Below are positions 45,301-55,128 of a stretch of DNA of 64,000 bases, in pieces. The translations under genes and the position numbers were made by a program. Under the pieces are notes generated by a model that worked only from the letters and a program-made list of their open reading frames with translations, was not told the DNA's origin and searched no databases. Position 1 is the first letter of the stretch; every line of letters begins with the position of its first letter. Origin of the DNA: JARBAU01 sp040414675 (GTDB taxonomy: Archaea; Thermoproteota; Nitrososphaeria; Nitrososphaerales; Nitrososphaeraceae); the NCBI GenBank assembly GCA_040414675.1, contig JBEDUN010000053.1, positions 1-64,000 of the forward strand, in the 5' to 3' direction.

Positions 45301-46770
45301 TCAAGGTACCTTTGGTAAAAGCAACGGATATAGGAAGATTGTAAATACCGAAATCAGAATAATTGCAATAATGGTGAGTACAATTCCGTTCTTGATCATG
45401 TCTTTGATTTGTATTTTGCCTTGTTCATAAACTAGTGCATTAGGAGGAGTCCCCATTGGTAAGAGGAACGCGAGGGAACTAGATAATGTAATCCCAGCAA
45501 GAATCGGTAATGGAGGCCAATGATTCAATGCAGCCATGCTTGCTACAACTGGTATGAATATAGCTGCCGTTGCTGTATTTGACATAGTATTACCTATAAT
45601 CATTGTGATAGAAACAACAAGAATTACTATTACTGGGAAGGGCAGAATACTTAATGCTGATAATTTGGTTCCTAGATAGTCAGCAAGACCAGATGTTGTA
45701 AACGCCAATGATAGGGAAATTCCTGCACCTAGGATAAATAGAACCCCAAGCGGAACTTTTTGCACATCTGACCAGTTCAGAAATCTTTCAGTTCTATTTT
45801 TTGGTATCACAAATAATGATACACCGCCAAAAATTGCAATAACTGCAGTTTCAATATATGAATTATCACCAGCCCAATATGGAGCTGCGAACATTAAGAT
45901 TAAAACTAGTATCAAAATGATTAATGAACCCTTCTGCTCCCCTGTCATTTTTCCTAACTTTTCTTTTTCAGTGACAATTATCTTCCTGATGAGCGTTTCA
46001 TCCATTTGCTCCTTTCTTACTCTACCTGTGAAATATATTATAGATATCATCAACATTGTAATTGCCAGTGGAGCAGCTACTGAAGACCAGGTACCGAATG
46101 TAATAGTTTTGCCGAATAGATCGTGTACTATTTCTGCATACATTAGATTAGGAGGCGAGGCAATGAGGGTTGTAATACTCCCAATTGAAGAGGAGAATGC
46201 AACCCCTAGTAAAAGCGTGACTTTAAACTTTGTACTAAATTTAATACCGTTATCAGATAGCAAGGATAAAATGGAGAACACCATAGGGATAATCAAAATA
46301 GCTACCGTAGTGCTCATAATAACTGTGGAAATTAAAGCCGTACAGATCATAAAACCAAGTATTATTCTCTTGGGAGAATATCCAAAAATACTAATGATCC
46401 CAAACGCAATTTTTCGTTGTAAACCGGATTTTTCAACCACAAGAACTACAAGAAACATCCCCAATAGAAGAATAATTATTGGGCTCATGTATTCTGCTCC
46501 CACCGCTCGTAGTGATAAGACTCCTGTTATAGGAAACAGAGCCAGGGGTAGTAGAGCAGTTGCATAAATACTAATAGCTTCAGTGACCCACCACACGACA
46601 AGCCAAAGTGTTATACCAGCTACTAGTTTACCTTTATCTGGTAAACCTTCTGGAGTAGGACTAACAAGAAGGATGAAGAACAAAACTGGACCCAATATAA
46701 GTCCGATTAACTTAGTTTTGCTTACTTTCGTAGATTGGGATGAACGGCTGTTCTGCATCCATTCTAGCAT
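45301..46770 (-). CDS. DASS/SLC13-type sodium:anion symporter
   Basis: About 489 residues from the ATG at 46770; 20 more codons are open upstream. Twelve or so hydrophobic segments. LWLVVWWVTEAISIYATALL and LLLGVAFSSSIGSITTLIAS-type motif (SIGSITTLIASPPN), then NTMSNTATAAIFIPV and LPMGTPPNALVYEQGKI. The paired SIGG/SNT-like motifs of the divalent anion:Na+ symporters are in both repeats. It imports dicarboxylates, sulfate or similar anions across the cytoplasmic membrane. With malic enzyme and SDH in the same window, a dicarboxylate substrate is attractive but unproven. Confidence 0.85.
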   Translation of the reverse strand: MLEWMQNSRSSQSTKVSKTKLIGLILGPVLFFILLVSPTPEGLPDKGKLVAGITLWLVVWWVTEAISIYATALLPLALFPITGVLSLRAVGAEYMSPIIILLLGMFLVVLVVEKSGLQRKIAFGIISIFGYSPKRIILGFMICTALISTVIMSTTVAILIIPMVFSILSLLSDNGIKFSTKFKVTLLLGVAFSSSIGSITTLIASPPNLMYAEIVHDLFGKTITFGTWSSVAAPLAITMLMISIIYFTGRVRKEQMDETLIRKIIVTEKEKLGKMTGEQKGSLIILILVLILMFAAPYWAGDNSYIETAVIAIFGGVSLFVIPKNRTERFLNWSDVQKVPLGVLFILGAGISLSLAFTTSGLADYLGTKLSALSILPFPVIVILVVSITMIIGNTMSNTATAAIFIPVVASMAALNHWPPLPILAGITLSSSLAFLLPMGTPPNALVYEQGKIQIKDMIKNGIVLTIIAIILISVFTIFLYPLLLPKVP

Positions 46771-47110
46771 TATTTGACAGTAGTATATAAGTGAATAATG
46801 CATGTAAATCAGAAACAAGCAATACGACAAAGACCAAACCGACTCAGTTAATATCTGGAGTAAGTATAAGGAAGATAATGCAAATAAATATTTGAACTGT
46901 GATAGAAATTTTGGCTGAACTTTAAAACTGCAATTCTAGACTCGATTGAATTCTCATTTGAATCCCCACGGGACCAAACTTTGAGTCAAATATGATTCAC
47001 ATATCTGTCTGGCCTACATCTATATTGACCCTGGATCGTCACGATGTGGATTTTTAGTTGCCATTCTCCTAATGAATACACGTATGAGAACCTTAAAGTA
47101 ATGCTGGAAG
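46771..47110. other. Spacer
   Basis: Promoter side of the transporter gene. No feature recognised. Confidence 0.35.
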
Positions 47111-47500
47111 ATGGACAAATGCCTTGTTTCGAATATACACAAAAGATCTAAACGCGGAGTAACTAAAATCAGAAAAGAGCGTCAAGAATATCCTAATAAA
47201 AGATTTGACGAGGCAATAGAAGAAAAACTAACTACTGTCATTAAGATGCGCGCGGTCCCTAAAAATACCTAAACGATTAGTTAATCATGAAGAATTAGGC
47301 AAACTCATAGCTCAAACTAGTGGCGCCAATTCGATGATCAATGAATCAAATTTTAGAGTAAGATCAACTTCTAGGGGCAATACTTAAACCGTCACTGCAG
47401 CCAAATCTGAATGGATTTGTTCATGTCCAGATTATGCGCAACAATGCCAAGTGCAAGCATGTATATGCAATTGAATTTTACCGAGAAAGCACGACATCTC
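47111..47500 (+). pseudogene. SWIM zinc-finger transposase, decayed 5' part
   Basis: Starts MDKCLVSNIHKRSKRGVTK in one frame to a TAA at 47270. It resumes as KRLVNHEELGKLIAQTSGAN to a TAA near 47385, then TVTAAKSEWICSCPDYAQQC. After one more shift it reads KCKHVYAIEFY, completing the CxC...CxH SWIM motif. At least three lesions break it and the catalytic DDE part is absent. A shorter remnant of the same family is at 37552-37752. Confidence 0.65.
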
Positions 47501-47931
47501 ACTTTACTGAATCAAGCAGTTAGCTGAGCTACCATATCTCCAGTTATCAACAAACAGCTATAATTCTCCCAATTCGTGGTCCAGTTATCTCGGAAATAGT
47601 ATCTTCTAATAATGTTTATGAAATGTATCATTTTAAATGTCTTTTCTGGATTGAGAGATCAAATACATAGAAAATGGTTTGGCAAAGATGATAAAAATAT
47701 GTATACATGCCTATACAAAGGCCACGCTAAATAAACATAGATATTAGTTTTTACAACACATGCCATTGATCGACTCAAAAGTCTGCATCTTCGGTCTTGC
47801 TAGAACCATGGGGAACAACTGATCATTAGATATAAAGATTAATAGAAAATATCACATCATAATATAAGAAGGTATCAATATGTCAATAATACCTTCATTA
47901 ATGATGTCACTCACTCCATAGTGGTCAGAAA
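47501..47931. other. Spacer
   Basis: Follows the transposase remnant and may hold more decayed element sequence; nothing recognisable. Confidence 0.35.
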
Positions 47932-48228
47932 ATGACTCTGTATCGAGATAGATTTGATATAATTGCCTCAATACTGGAAACGGCAAAGACGCAGGCAAGA
48001 CATACAGATATTCTTAGAACAGCGTCAATAAGCCATATTCCATTCAAACAATATTTGTTGCTTTTACATGCTAATGGACTAATCGAATATTCTCCAAGGG
48101 AAAGAACTTGCAAGACTACAGAAAAAGGACTGTGCTACCTAGACATTTTCACCAAGATGAAGAATATGCTGCTGTCAAACGACCAACTATCAGTTCAGGT
48201 GCAGATGACTGGACCATTAACTCCATGA
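47932..48228 (+). CDS. Archaeal winged-helix protein
   Basis: 98 residues from ATG. RFDIIASILETAKTQARHTD, then SISHIPFKQYLLLLHANGLI, then a wing with RTCKTTEKGLCYL. This is the small archaeal winged-helix family (about 90 residues) with a C-terminal helix, normally dimeric regulators. The last residues (QVQMTGPLTP) lie over the start of an unrelated gene remnant, so the natural C-terminus may have been altered by recombination. Confidence 0.7.
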   Translation: MTLYRDRFDIIASILETAKTQARHTDILRTASISHIPFKQYLLLLHANGLIEYSPRERTCKTTEKGLCYLDIFTKMKNMLLSNDQLSVQVQMTGPLTP

Positions 48229-48356
48229 TTGAATTGTTTGGAATTACCAGAACAGGATATCTATCAAAAATATCTCCTGCAGTTGAGCAAGTTACTGGTA
48301 ACAAACCTACGACCTTTAGTCAATTCGCAAGAGATTATGCTAGCGCTTTCAAGTAG
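48204..48356 (+). pseudogene. NmrA-like / SDR-family oxidoreductase, 3' remnant
   Basis: Start-less frame DDWTINSMIELFGITRTGYL, then SKISPAVEQVTGNKPTTFSQ and FARDYASAFK before TAG. This is the standard C-terminus of atypical short-chain (NmrA/YbjT-like) oxidoreductases (...VEqvTGrkPtsFeqFardya). Only the last 50 codons remain. Confidence 0.65.
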
Positions 48357-48788
48357 ATTTCCTATGTTTATTATTTGTAGACGCTTATACTGTTAAAGTT
48401 TAGAGAAGCAGCGGAGATAATAGAATAATTAGTTGCTTCAGAAGTTGTAAGCATATCTATCATGGGGGCGCGCGCATCAGATGAGACGTTGCGATTTGCG
48501 ATAAACCGAGGTAACTGTACATCTTGACCAGACTCGATGAAAAAAAGAGTTATTCGAGCGATTTTATTCTAGATCTGAGAGTGGGTTAGGTTTATTCATA
48601 ATAAAAAAGTTAGTTGAGAGATACCAAGGTAAAATTTAGTTTGGAGATAGAATATATGAGGATTACACACAGGGAGCCACATTTGGGATGATTCCTCCTG
48701 CAACATAGTAACAATTGTATTTATATGATGTTCTTTAAGTTTTAGTTTGACTTAATCATATCTTTGAAAGTATATTAACAATTAACCA
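48357..48788. other. Spacer
   Basis: Contains a GC-rich spot GGGGGCGCGCGC near 48464. No gene seen. Confidence 0.35.
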
Positions 48789-49334
48789 TCAGTAGTTTTC
48801 CATCCAGACTGGGTTGTGGTTTTGCTGTAGTTGTCTTATTTGTTCTGATGTTAGTAGCTTAACATCATTAGAATCATATGCACAGATGCCGATAACAGGA
48901 AAGTTAAATCTTTGTTCCAAACATGATTCATATTCGAGTAATTCGTTGGTAAATCCATGCTTAAAAAATGCGCCCAAGTCTCCAAATACTCGCATTCCTC
49001 TCTTACCCTTGCTAAGACAGTTTTCTACCAAAGTAGACCACAATGCTTTAGTTCGCTGAATATTTGGCATCCCATCAAGTAAATATACCTCTTCGGTAGT
49101 TCTAATAATAATATCACCCTTTGATTCAAGCCCTAGGACATCAACTTTCCATTCATCTCTCATCCTGGCACGAATTTCATCTTTTAGTAGATCACTGGTA
49201 GTCATAATAACAACTTCATTTCTTTGTAGGCCCTCTTTTAGAAAGGCAAAGGCTTCATTATATTTTTCGTCTTTGCTAGAATAAACTGCAATTATGTGAT
49301 TTCCTTGCTCAATTGTCTGTAAGCGCTGTGCCAT
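48789..49334 (-). CDS. MEDS (DcmR-like sensory) domain protein
   Basis: 181 residues from the ATG at 49334; the frame is open 23 codons further, but MAQRLQTIEQGNHIIAVYSS is the usual family start. The RecA-like MEDS fold is indicated by HIIAVYSSKDEKYNEAFAFL, EVVIMTTSDLL, LWSTLVENCLSKGKRGMRVF and ELLEYESCLEQRFNFPVIGI. These domains sense hydrocarbon derivatives or act in two-component-like signalling. It is encoded just after the luciferase-like gene on the same strand, probably as an operon. Confidence 0.75.
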   Translation of the reverse strand: MAQRLQTIEQGNHIIAVYSSKDEKYNEAFAFLKEGLQRNEVVIMTTSDLLKDEIRARMRDEWKVDVLGLESKGDIIIRTTEEVYLLDGMPNIQRTKALWSTLVENCLSKGKRGMRVFGDLGAFFKHGFTNELLEYESCLEQRFNFPVIGICAYDSNDVKLLTSEQIRQLQQNHNPVWMENY

Positions 49335-49409
49335 TCGATTAACTATAGGGAGATTTAAAATATAAGAATTGTGGAAGGCAAGGACATCACAGTGAAGGAA
49401 CATTACAGA

Positions 49410-50337
49410 CTATTTAGTTGCCATATCCATGAATAGCTCTAGCGCTTTGTTATCAAGTGGATCATGAAATGCAAGCAAGAATTGATTCACACCGGCTCTG
49501 GTATATTGTGACAGTCTTTCTCGTATTTCATCTGGCGTTCCAATAAGTCCTTGTCTAAATATTCGATCGATGGTGGATACGCCTCTCTCAATTGCGAAGA
49601 GTTTTTTCTTGTATTCTAAATCTGAATTAGATTCAGAGACAATAACATCCAGTTCAATTGATCTTGCTATACTTCGGTCTTTGTTTTGATTATCTTTTTT
49701 ACATATATATTCAAATTTCTTGTTGAGCAATACAAATTGTTCGGGATCAAGATAAGAACATTCCCATATATGAGCATATTTTGCAGCTATTTGCATTGTT
49801 TTTAATCGTGTAGCTGCGATCGTTATTGGAATGACTTTTGGAAAATTGTTTTTTTATTAATGCAGCGTCTTTTACCTTAAAATGCTGACCGTTAAAGGTT
49901 ATTGTAGAGAAAGATTTGTCCCAGAACATATTCAATAACTTCATCCCTTCTTCAAATATTGATACTCTTCCAGCGTTATTTGGATAATCTATTGCATAAG
50001 GATGCCACCATTTCGAAACCCATTGAGGTATTGCTCCAATGCCTGTTCGAAACTCAAGCCTTCCGTCGGAAATTTCCTGTACTGTCAGAGCTTGTTTTGC
50101 TAAAAGAGAAATGTTCCTATATTCAGGAAGGATATATGTTATTACAGGTCCTAGTTTAATCTTTTGAGTTATTGCTGATAAACTAGAAATTATTGTCCAA
50201 CAATCCAGATCAATATCAGTTAAAGACTCTCCATAGTAAAATCCATGATATCCTAATTTTTCAGCAAGTAGACACGTTTCTTTGATCCTATGGTAATCAG
50301 TTCCCCATATCTCAAGACAGAAAAGAGGATCCAACAT
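49410..50337 (-). pseudogene. F420-dependent luciferase-like monooxygenase, frameshifted
   Basis: The N-terminal frame (50337 to 49747) has the LLM core: PLFCLEIWGTDYHRIKETCL, YHGFYYGESLTDIDLDCWTI, KIKLGPVITYILPEYRNI and DGRLEFRTGIGA. The C-terminal frame (to 49410) has KVIPITIAATRLKTMQIA, WECSYLDPEQF and GTPDEIRERLSQYTRAGVNQ. They join near 49850, at a run of seven T (A on the coding strand). With a one-base correction the product is a normal length of about 308 residues. Either a genuine frameshift mutation, phase variation at the homopolymer, or a sequencing error. Confidence 0.8.
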
Positions 50338-50506
50338 TATTTGGTTGTGACGAATAACTTCTATATATCTAGAATATCTACCAAATTAGTATACATTTGA
50401 TCAATCTATTTAATCACTAATTAATTCGTTATTAACGTCCAATAATCTTAATGACACTCTAACGTAATCATATGGTATAAATTAAAAAATAAAAATAAAA
50501 TAATTG

Positions 50507-50911
50507 TTAGTACTGCATGGTAGGTATTCTGGAAGGTAGATCGGGTCTGTATTTATTCCACAAAGTGCCGAAGAACAATCCAATTAGTCCAAAGAATATT
50601 GCCATAGTTACTCCAGTCACGACTCTAAAAGTGTTGACTACATTCATTGGAATTTCAATCTTGTCCGGATTCGGCGGCCAAGTAATATACATTGTAGCAA
50701 TTAGTATCAAATACAGTGCAGGTACAATATACGAAATTTTATTTACTCTTCGGAACTTGAAGAATATAACACCCATAGCAATAGCTACTACTATTGATGT
50801 TATTTGATATGTGGTATATAGATGATCTCTTAGACCAATAGTATCGGGGTTTCCTACAGCGGGAGGATTTGGTGGATATTCAAATAAAATGGGCAAGGAA
50901 TGAATACTCAA
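50507..50911 (-). CDS. CbtA-like membrane protein, possibly N-terminally truncated
   Basis: 134 residues with three hydrophobic helices. EYPPNPPAVGNPDTIGLRDH and WPPNPDKIEIPMNVVNTFRV resemble the second half of CbtA-family (predicted cobalt transporter subunit) proteins, which are about 230-260 residues. Here the first two helices of that family are missing, and no upstream frame supplies them. It may be a shortened relative with another role. No cobalamin genes or riboswitch nearby. Confidence 0.5.
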   Translation of the reverse strand: MSIHSLPILFEYPPNPPAVGNPDTIGLRDHLYTTYQITSIVVAIAMGVIFFKFRRVNKISYIVPALYLILIATMYITWPPNPDKIEIPMNVVNTFRVVTGVTMAIFFGLIGLFFGTLWNKYRPDLPSRIPTMQY

Positions 50912-51000
50912 CTAACGAATTTATCTTATGTCGGAATATTATTCCAGATTTTTATGCTAAAATGCCTATATATGTAATATGTGTATATATGTACTGTGCT

Positions 51001-51186
51001 ATGAATAACAAATCAATCGTCATTGCACTAAGCCTACTTCCATTGTCCATATTGACAATAACCGTAAATGTGCAGCCATATTCTCCCAGTCCTGTATTTA
51101 GTACTAAGAGTGTTGGAAGTAGTGGAGATACACAAATGGGGATTTGTTTAGTAGGTGCAGGTGGGTCTTGTAATGGTGATAGATGA
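51001..51186 (+). CDS. Small secreted protein, 61 aa
   Basis: ATG start. The signal peptide NKSIVIALSLLPLSILTITV is followed by a short mature part with two cysteines (MGICLVGAGGSCNGD). The stop overlaps the ATG of the next small ORF as ATGA. An extension to 50869 is open but not protein-like. Confidence 0.45.
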   Translation: MNNKSIVIALSLLPLSILTITVNVQPYSPSPVFSTKSVGSSGDTQMGICLVGAGGSCNGDR

Positions 51187-51338
51187 TTAAGAAGCCCGAA
51201 CAAATTCATGTTTCGTTAGCAGACCCAGCAATTTCAGGAGGAGTTAACGTAGGCAATTGTGTCACTAATAATAACAAGCATCTTCAATGCACGATCCCTC
51301 CTACACCAGGTGTCTTTGGATGTAACTTACAATCCTAA
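51183..51338 (+). CDS. Small hypothetical ORF, 51 aa
   Basis: Begins at the ATG in the ATGA overlap. MIKKPEQIHVSLADPAISGG, then three cysteines (GNCVTN, LQCTIP, FGCNLQ). No signal peptide of its own. The preceding secreted ORF and this one may be two coupled genes or one gene split by a frameshift; the shared Gly/Cys style favours the second. Confidence 0.4.
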   Translation: MIKKPEQIHVSLADPAISGGVNVGNCVTNNNKHLQCTIPPTPGVFGCNLQS

Positions 51339-51396
51339 ATGGGCTTTCAAACCAAGGCATAGTAGTTTATGAGCTCAAGTAATATGATATAACATA

Positions 51397-51609
51397 ATGG
51401 CCGGCAATCAGTTTAAGTTTATTTCAGAACTATAAAAATTACTTGATGCCAATTGCAAAATAGAAAAGGTTCATCCACAAATGTTTGCTTCTGACGCAGA
51501 AGTTAATATTATAACAGTAACGGTAGTATGCCCAGATGGTAAACGACAAACAATTAGGGCTTACAGAGAGGAAGCGCATGCACTAAGGGAATTTATACGA
51601 ACTAGCTAG
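51397..51609 (+). pseudogene. Small hypothetical gene with in-frame stop
   Basis: ATG at 51397 opens MAGNQFKFISEL, then TAA at codon 13 (51433-51435). The same frame continues KLLDANCKIEKVHPQMFASD, then VNIITVTVVCPDGKRQTI, to TAG at 51607. Both sides read as one 70-residue protein. A shorter product from the internal ATG (MFASDAEV) is possible. Family unknown. Confidence 0.5.
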
Positions 51610-51776
51610 CAAGTGAACTCCATATTGGCTATCATCCTTTGATTTTTACTCATCAAATATCTTAATTCCTTTGTACCATTGAGGCTCAGGGCAATATACA
51701 TTTTCACCATGTGAGACAGTACAATTATTTGGTCATGTAACATTTGTTGTGGGATATGATCTCTGACTCCACCCTA

Positions 51777-52304
51777 CTAATCTAACTCCGCCGATAATCT
51801 ATTAATTAAATATTTTATTGTTACTGGCTTTTCAATAAAACATCCAAAACTTACATTAGGGTATACTTCCCTTAAGGCTTGAATACTGACCCGTGACGCA
51901 GACATAAAACATATTCTAATGTTAACATCCAATTCTAATATCTTTTCACATAACTGAAAGCCATTCATATGAGGCATATAAATATCGGTTAGAATGAGAT
52001 CATAAAATTGTGGTTTGAATCCTTTCACTACTAATAAAGGATCATTATAGCTGAATACTTCAAATCGATTCTTCTTATCACCATCACCATAATAAACACC
52101 ATCCAATCCTGCTTTGAAAGTTAGTGTGATATCGGGATCATCATCTACAACAAGTATCCTTTTGATAAATGGTGGTTTTAGGGAAACTTTTGCTTCCGTT
52201 TCTACTATGGTATCTAAATTCGATTCCTGATGTTGTAGATAGATGGGATCGCCATATGAGGGAGGGAAGATTCTGAAAGATGATGTTGATGAGGAAGACC
52301 ATCC
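51777..52304 (-). pseudogene. Response-regulator receiver domain without a usable start
   Basis: The frame encodes a complete receiver domain: FIKRILVVDDDPDITLTF (acid pocket at 52139-52147), FYDLILTDIYMPHMNGFQL (phospho-Asp), ICFMSASRVS and CFIEKPVTIKYL. The frame is open from the TGA at 52305-52307, but the first ATG/GTG/TTG is at 52106, which lies after the acid pocket. Start loss or an upstream frameshift is likely; a Ser/Thr-rich 5' extension (SSSTSSFRIFPPSYGD) hints at a once longer protein. Related to the receivers at 21047 and 25896. Confidence 0.65.
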
Positions 52305-53398
52305 TCACTGTTATTATAAAAATAACAAAATAAACTTACTCCTTCCAAAATCGGATTAGAAGTTTGATTATTAGCTGATGTTAGTAACATTATCCAGATA
52401 TCTCAAAACCCAACTCCAAACTTAAGAGACAATACTAGACCGTGTTTAATAAATGCTAAAACTTATCAGCACCTGTAGGGATTTTGTTCGTTTAACAATA
52501 AATAAATCTGTTAATAACATAGAAAAAGATTTGAGTTCCACTATAATATGAGATTCGTTAGTCAATATTGGTTATCCTCGATTACAAGGGTCTACTACAC
52601 CTATGATACTAATCTAATTTGTTTGTATATGCAGGGTTTTATTGATTTGTCTTTAATTTTGCAGGTTGTGAAGTGCCAAGCTGTTTCAAGTGCTAGGAAA
52701 GTAGTTGCAAATCCAATACTTACATATGCTATATTTTCTAACATATCCTGTTTACCATATTGATAAATATAATGTTATCTATGGTTTAGGTAAACGTCTG
52801 CCAGACTATTTCAATCCTACCTTAACAAACGATAATATGCAACATTGGAAGGTACAAACAATGTTACAGACGTAAAACATGAATTCTGCGACAGTTCTGT
52901 TATAGCTAAACTACATAAAATTCAGCTTGACTCGTATGCTCAAAATCTGATAACTCAATAGAGTATAGAATATTCAAAATTTTTGACAATCTTATTAATA
53001 CTTAGTAATAGCATGGTTAGCATCCTTAACCGTCATCACGGCTATTACGCAAGTTTTCACATATTTTATCTAAATTACCTACCAAATCGTGTATTTCGAT
53101 CCATTTAGATTAAAAGGCATGTTTTGAGGATATAATATATAGATAAGCCCAGCAGAGATAGCGAAGCACTGATAGATAACTCGCAACGATTCGAGCATAA
53201 TCTTGGATTAATTGCGTAGGTATTATACCAGGTCAAGAGTCGGTAACGAACAGTAATTACCATGATCATCCCAACTATAATATTATATAAATTTAGTATG
53301 GATTCTGAAAGAGGCAGATAATTAGGAGATCAAATGATAGATAGATATACATCCATACTATTAGCGATGATATACTGACCACAAATACGAACACATCG
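52305..53398. other. 1.1-kb gene-poor region
   Basis: AT-rich; the frame at 52548-52763 is not protein-like. No repeat, RNA gene or remnant recognised. Confidence 0.4.
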
Positions 53399-53935
53399 GT
53401 GGACAACAATCAACAACAACTGGATGATTTCCTAACAGATACTATTATTCATATAGTAAGTAGTAGGTTAGAGGAGGCAGAGCAAGGGCAGAAGCCAGTA
53501 CCCAACGAGGATCTGCTAATAACAGGAGAACTCAACCTTACATTTGGTAGATATGCATTTGGAGTTGCTAGGTACAAGGACAAAAATAACAGAAGGTTAA
53601 GTTTTGATTTTGAGGAATATAATCGACTCAGAGACATGTTAATGAAGGAAGCGAGATTAAACACAACAGTAAAGTCATTATTCAGTAAGCCTGAAGAATT
53701 TGCCGATGTTGCGCTTCGTTATTGTAATAATGAATACGTTAGTGAACTAATTGGGACTCACAGGCCACTTCATACTGCGCTAGTAGAAATGTATACACAC
53801 AGAAAGTATAATCCAGATATAGACCCACCTTTTGACGAAAACAAGTACAAGAAATGGTATCAGTCATTAACCGAGTATGAGCAAAGGAAAATTAATACCA
53901 TCATTCGCATTAACCTAACGGGAATAGATAGATAG
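53399..53935 (+). CDS. Hypothetical protein, 178 aa
   Basis: GTG start. A polar, helical, cytosolic protein: QQLDDFLTDTIIHIVSSRLE, then ELNLTFGRYAFGVARYKDKN, then a C-terminal EYEQRKINTIIRINLTG. Composition is strongly coding. No domain recognised and no partner genes. Confidence 0.6.
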   Translation: MDNNQQQLDDFLTDTIIHIVSSRLEEAEQGQKPVPNEDLLITGELNLTFGRYAFGVARYKDKNNRRLSFDFEEYNRLRDMLMKEARLNTTVKSLFSKPEEFADVALRYCNNEYVSELIGTHRPLHTALVEMYTHRKYNPDIDPPFDENKYKKWYQSLTEYEQRKINTIIRINLTGIDR

Positions 53936-54191
53936 AAGTTAATCATATAACGCCTTCTCCAATATAGCAAAACACAACTTAGGTGGTAGAAATCTCCTTG
54001 CAGCAGATTGCACAAATACTAACAGTAAGACTAGAATCTAAATCGAAAGCAAATGAAAGCAAATACGAATTCTTAATTTGTTGTCAGCGTCTATACAAAG
54101 ATATCATGTTCAATTAAGTATAGGAAAACTGTCAGTTTCATGGGTGGAATTTTATGAAGGCTTTTATCATAACACCGGAGCCTACAGCTAA

Positions 54192-54635
54192 CTAACTAAC
54201 TAAATCAATCCCACTGGACTGCAAGTACTCCTTGGCAATATTGACCATCGTTGCATTTGAGCCTTCACCATAGAGGCCAGATGTTTTATTAGAAAACTGA
54301 TCAGTAACATAGTCATCGCAATTATCTAGTATCTGCTTGGTGACTGAATACCAAAAATTACTAGAGTTTATGGTATGGAGATAGATATCTGCACCTAGGC
54401 AGGCAAGAACTCCACCTGCTGCGTTTAAACCTTTAATCTTTATTGACGAAGCATTATAGAGTCTAGCAATGTTCAGAAGACGGTCTTGGTTACGGATTGC
54501 TATATTGACTGTTTTATTGTTCAATCCTGCAATCGTATAATTTGAACTAGGTATGGCCTTTACTCTGGCCGCAGTAGAAACTATTAAAATTACTGCTATA
54601 ACTGCAAATAGTGATAAAAATAATATCTTAATCAT
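54192..54635 (-). CDS. Secreted hypothetical protein
   Basis: 147 residues from the ATG at 54635, chosen because a GAGGAGG Shine-Dalgarno-like sequence lies just upstream and a signal peptide follows directly (MIKILFLSLFAVIAVILIV). The mature part has potential N-glycosylation sites (NYTI, NKTV, NASS, NKTS, NATM) and two cysteines (LACLGA, DNCDDY). A middle helix LNIARLYNASSIKIKGL is followed by KEYLQSSGIDLVS at the end. Function unknown; probably at the cell surface. Confidence 0.65.
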   Translation of the reverse strand: MIKILFLSLFAVIAVILIVSTAARVKAIPSSNYTIAGLNNKTVNIAIRNQDRLLNIARLYNASSIKIKGLNAAGGVLACLGADIYLHTINSSNFWYSVTKQILDNCDDYVTDQFSNKTSGLYGEGSNATMVNIAKEYLQSSGIDLVS

Positions 54636-55128
54636 AATTGCCTCCTCAGCGGCCCACCTGTTATCAAGGCAGACAATATAGTTAGAAATTTTTTCATTAT
54701 GAAAGAGAATGAGATTATAATATATACAGTTCACTTATGCTGAATTATTACTTAGTTTGCTCCTTCTGCCCGAATAAATATACACCCGGGTGGTCTTTCT
54801 TAACCTGCCTCTTTTTTATTCCTAGATTATGATTGATCTTCATTCCCGGCCTCAGTACTAGGTTTTATCCCTCGGCATATTATTTGAAAAGTCTTCAGTT
54901 TTTTCTGGTTGTTCTCATTTTCTTATTCGTATAGATAGTCGTAGCTATTACTGCTAAGATTGACTACACCAGTTCTTTACCATAAATGCATTAGGAATCC
55001 TATAAAAAGAAGAATCAATTTCTACGTAACCAAATTCTTGTGGGAATATACATTATCAACTTTTATGGATACATCATTTTCCAATTGGGGCATGTTTATA
55101 ATCATCTACTGCGTATAAATCATGTGAA
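54636..55128. other. Divergent spacer
   Basis: On the minus strand 54748-54843 a 31-codon frame (MKINHNLGIKKRQVKKDHPG, ending YLFGQKEQTK) is protein-like and may be a remnant. Otherwise promoter sequence for both neighbours. Confidence 0.35.

Noticed and set aside
45917..46567. 216-codon frame opposite the DASS transporter
   Set aside because: Antisense shadow of the transporter, whose motifs are clear.
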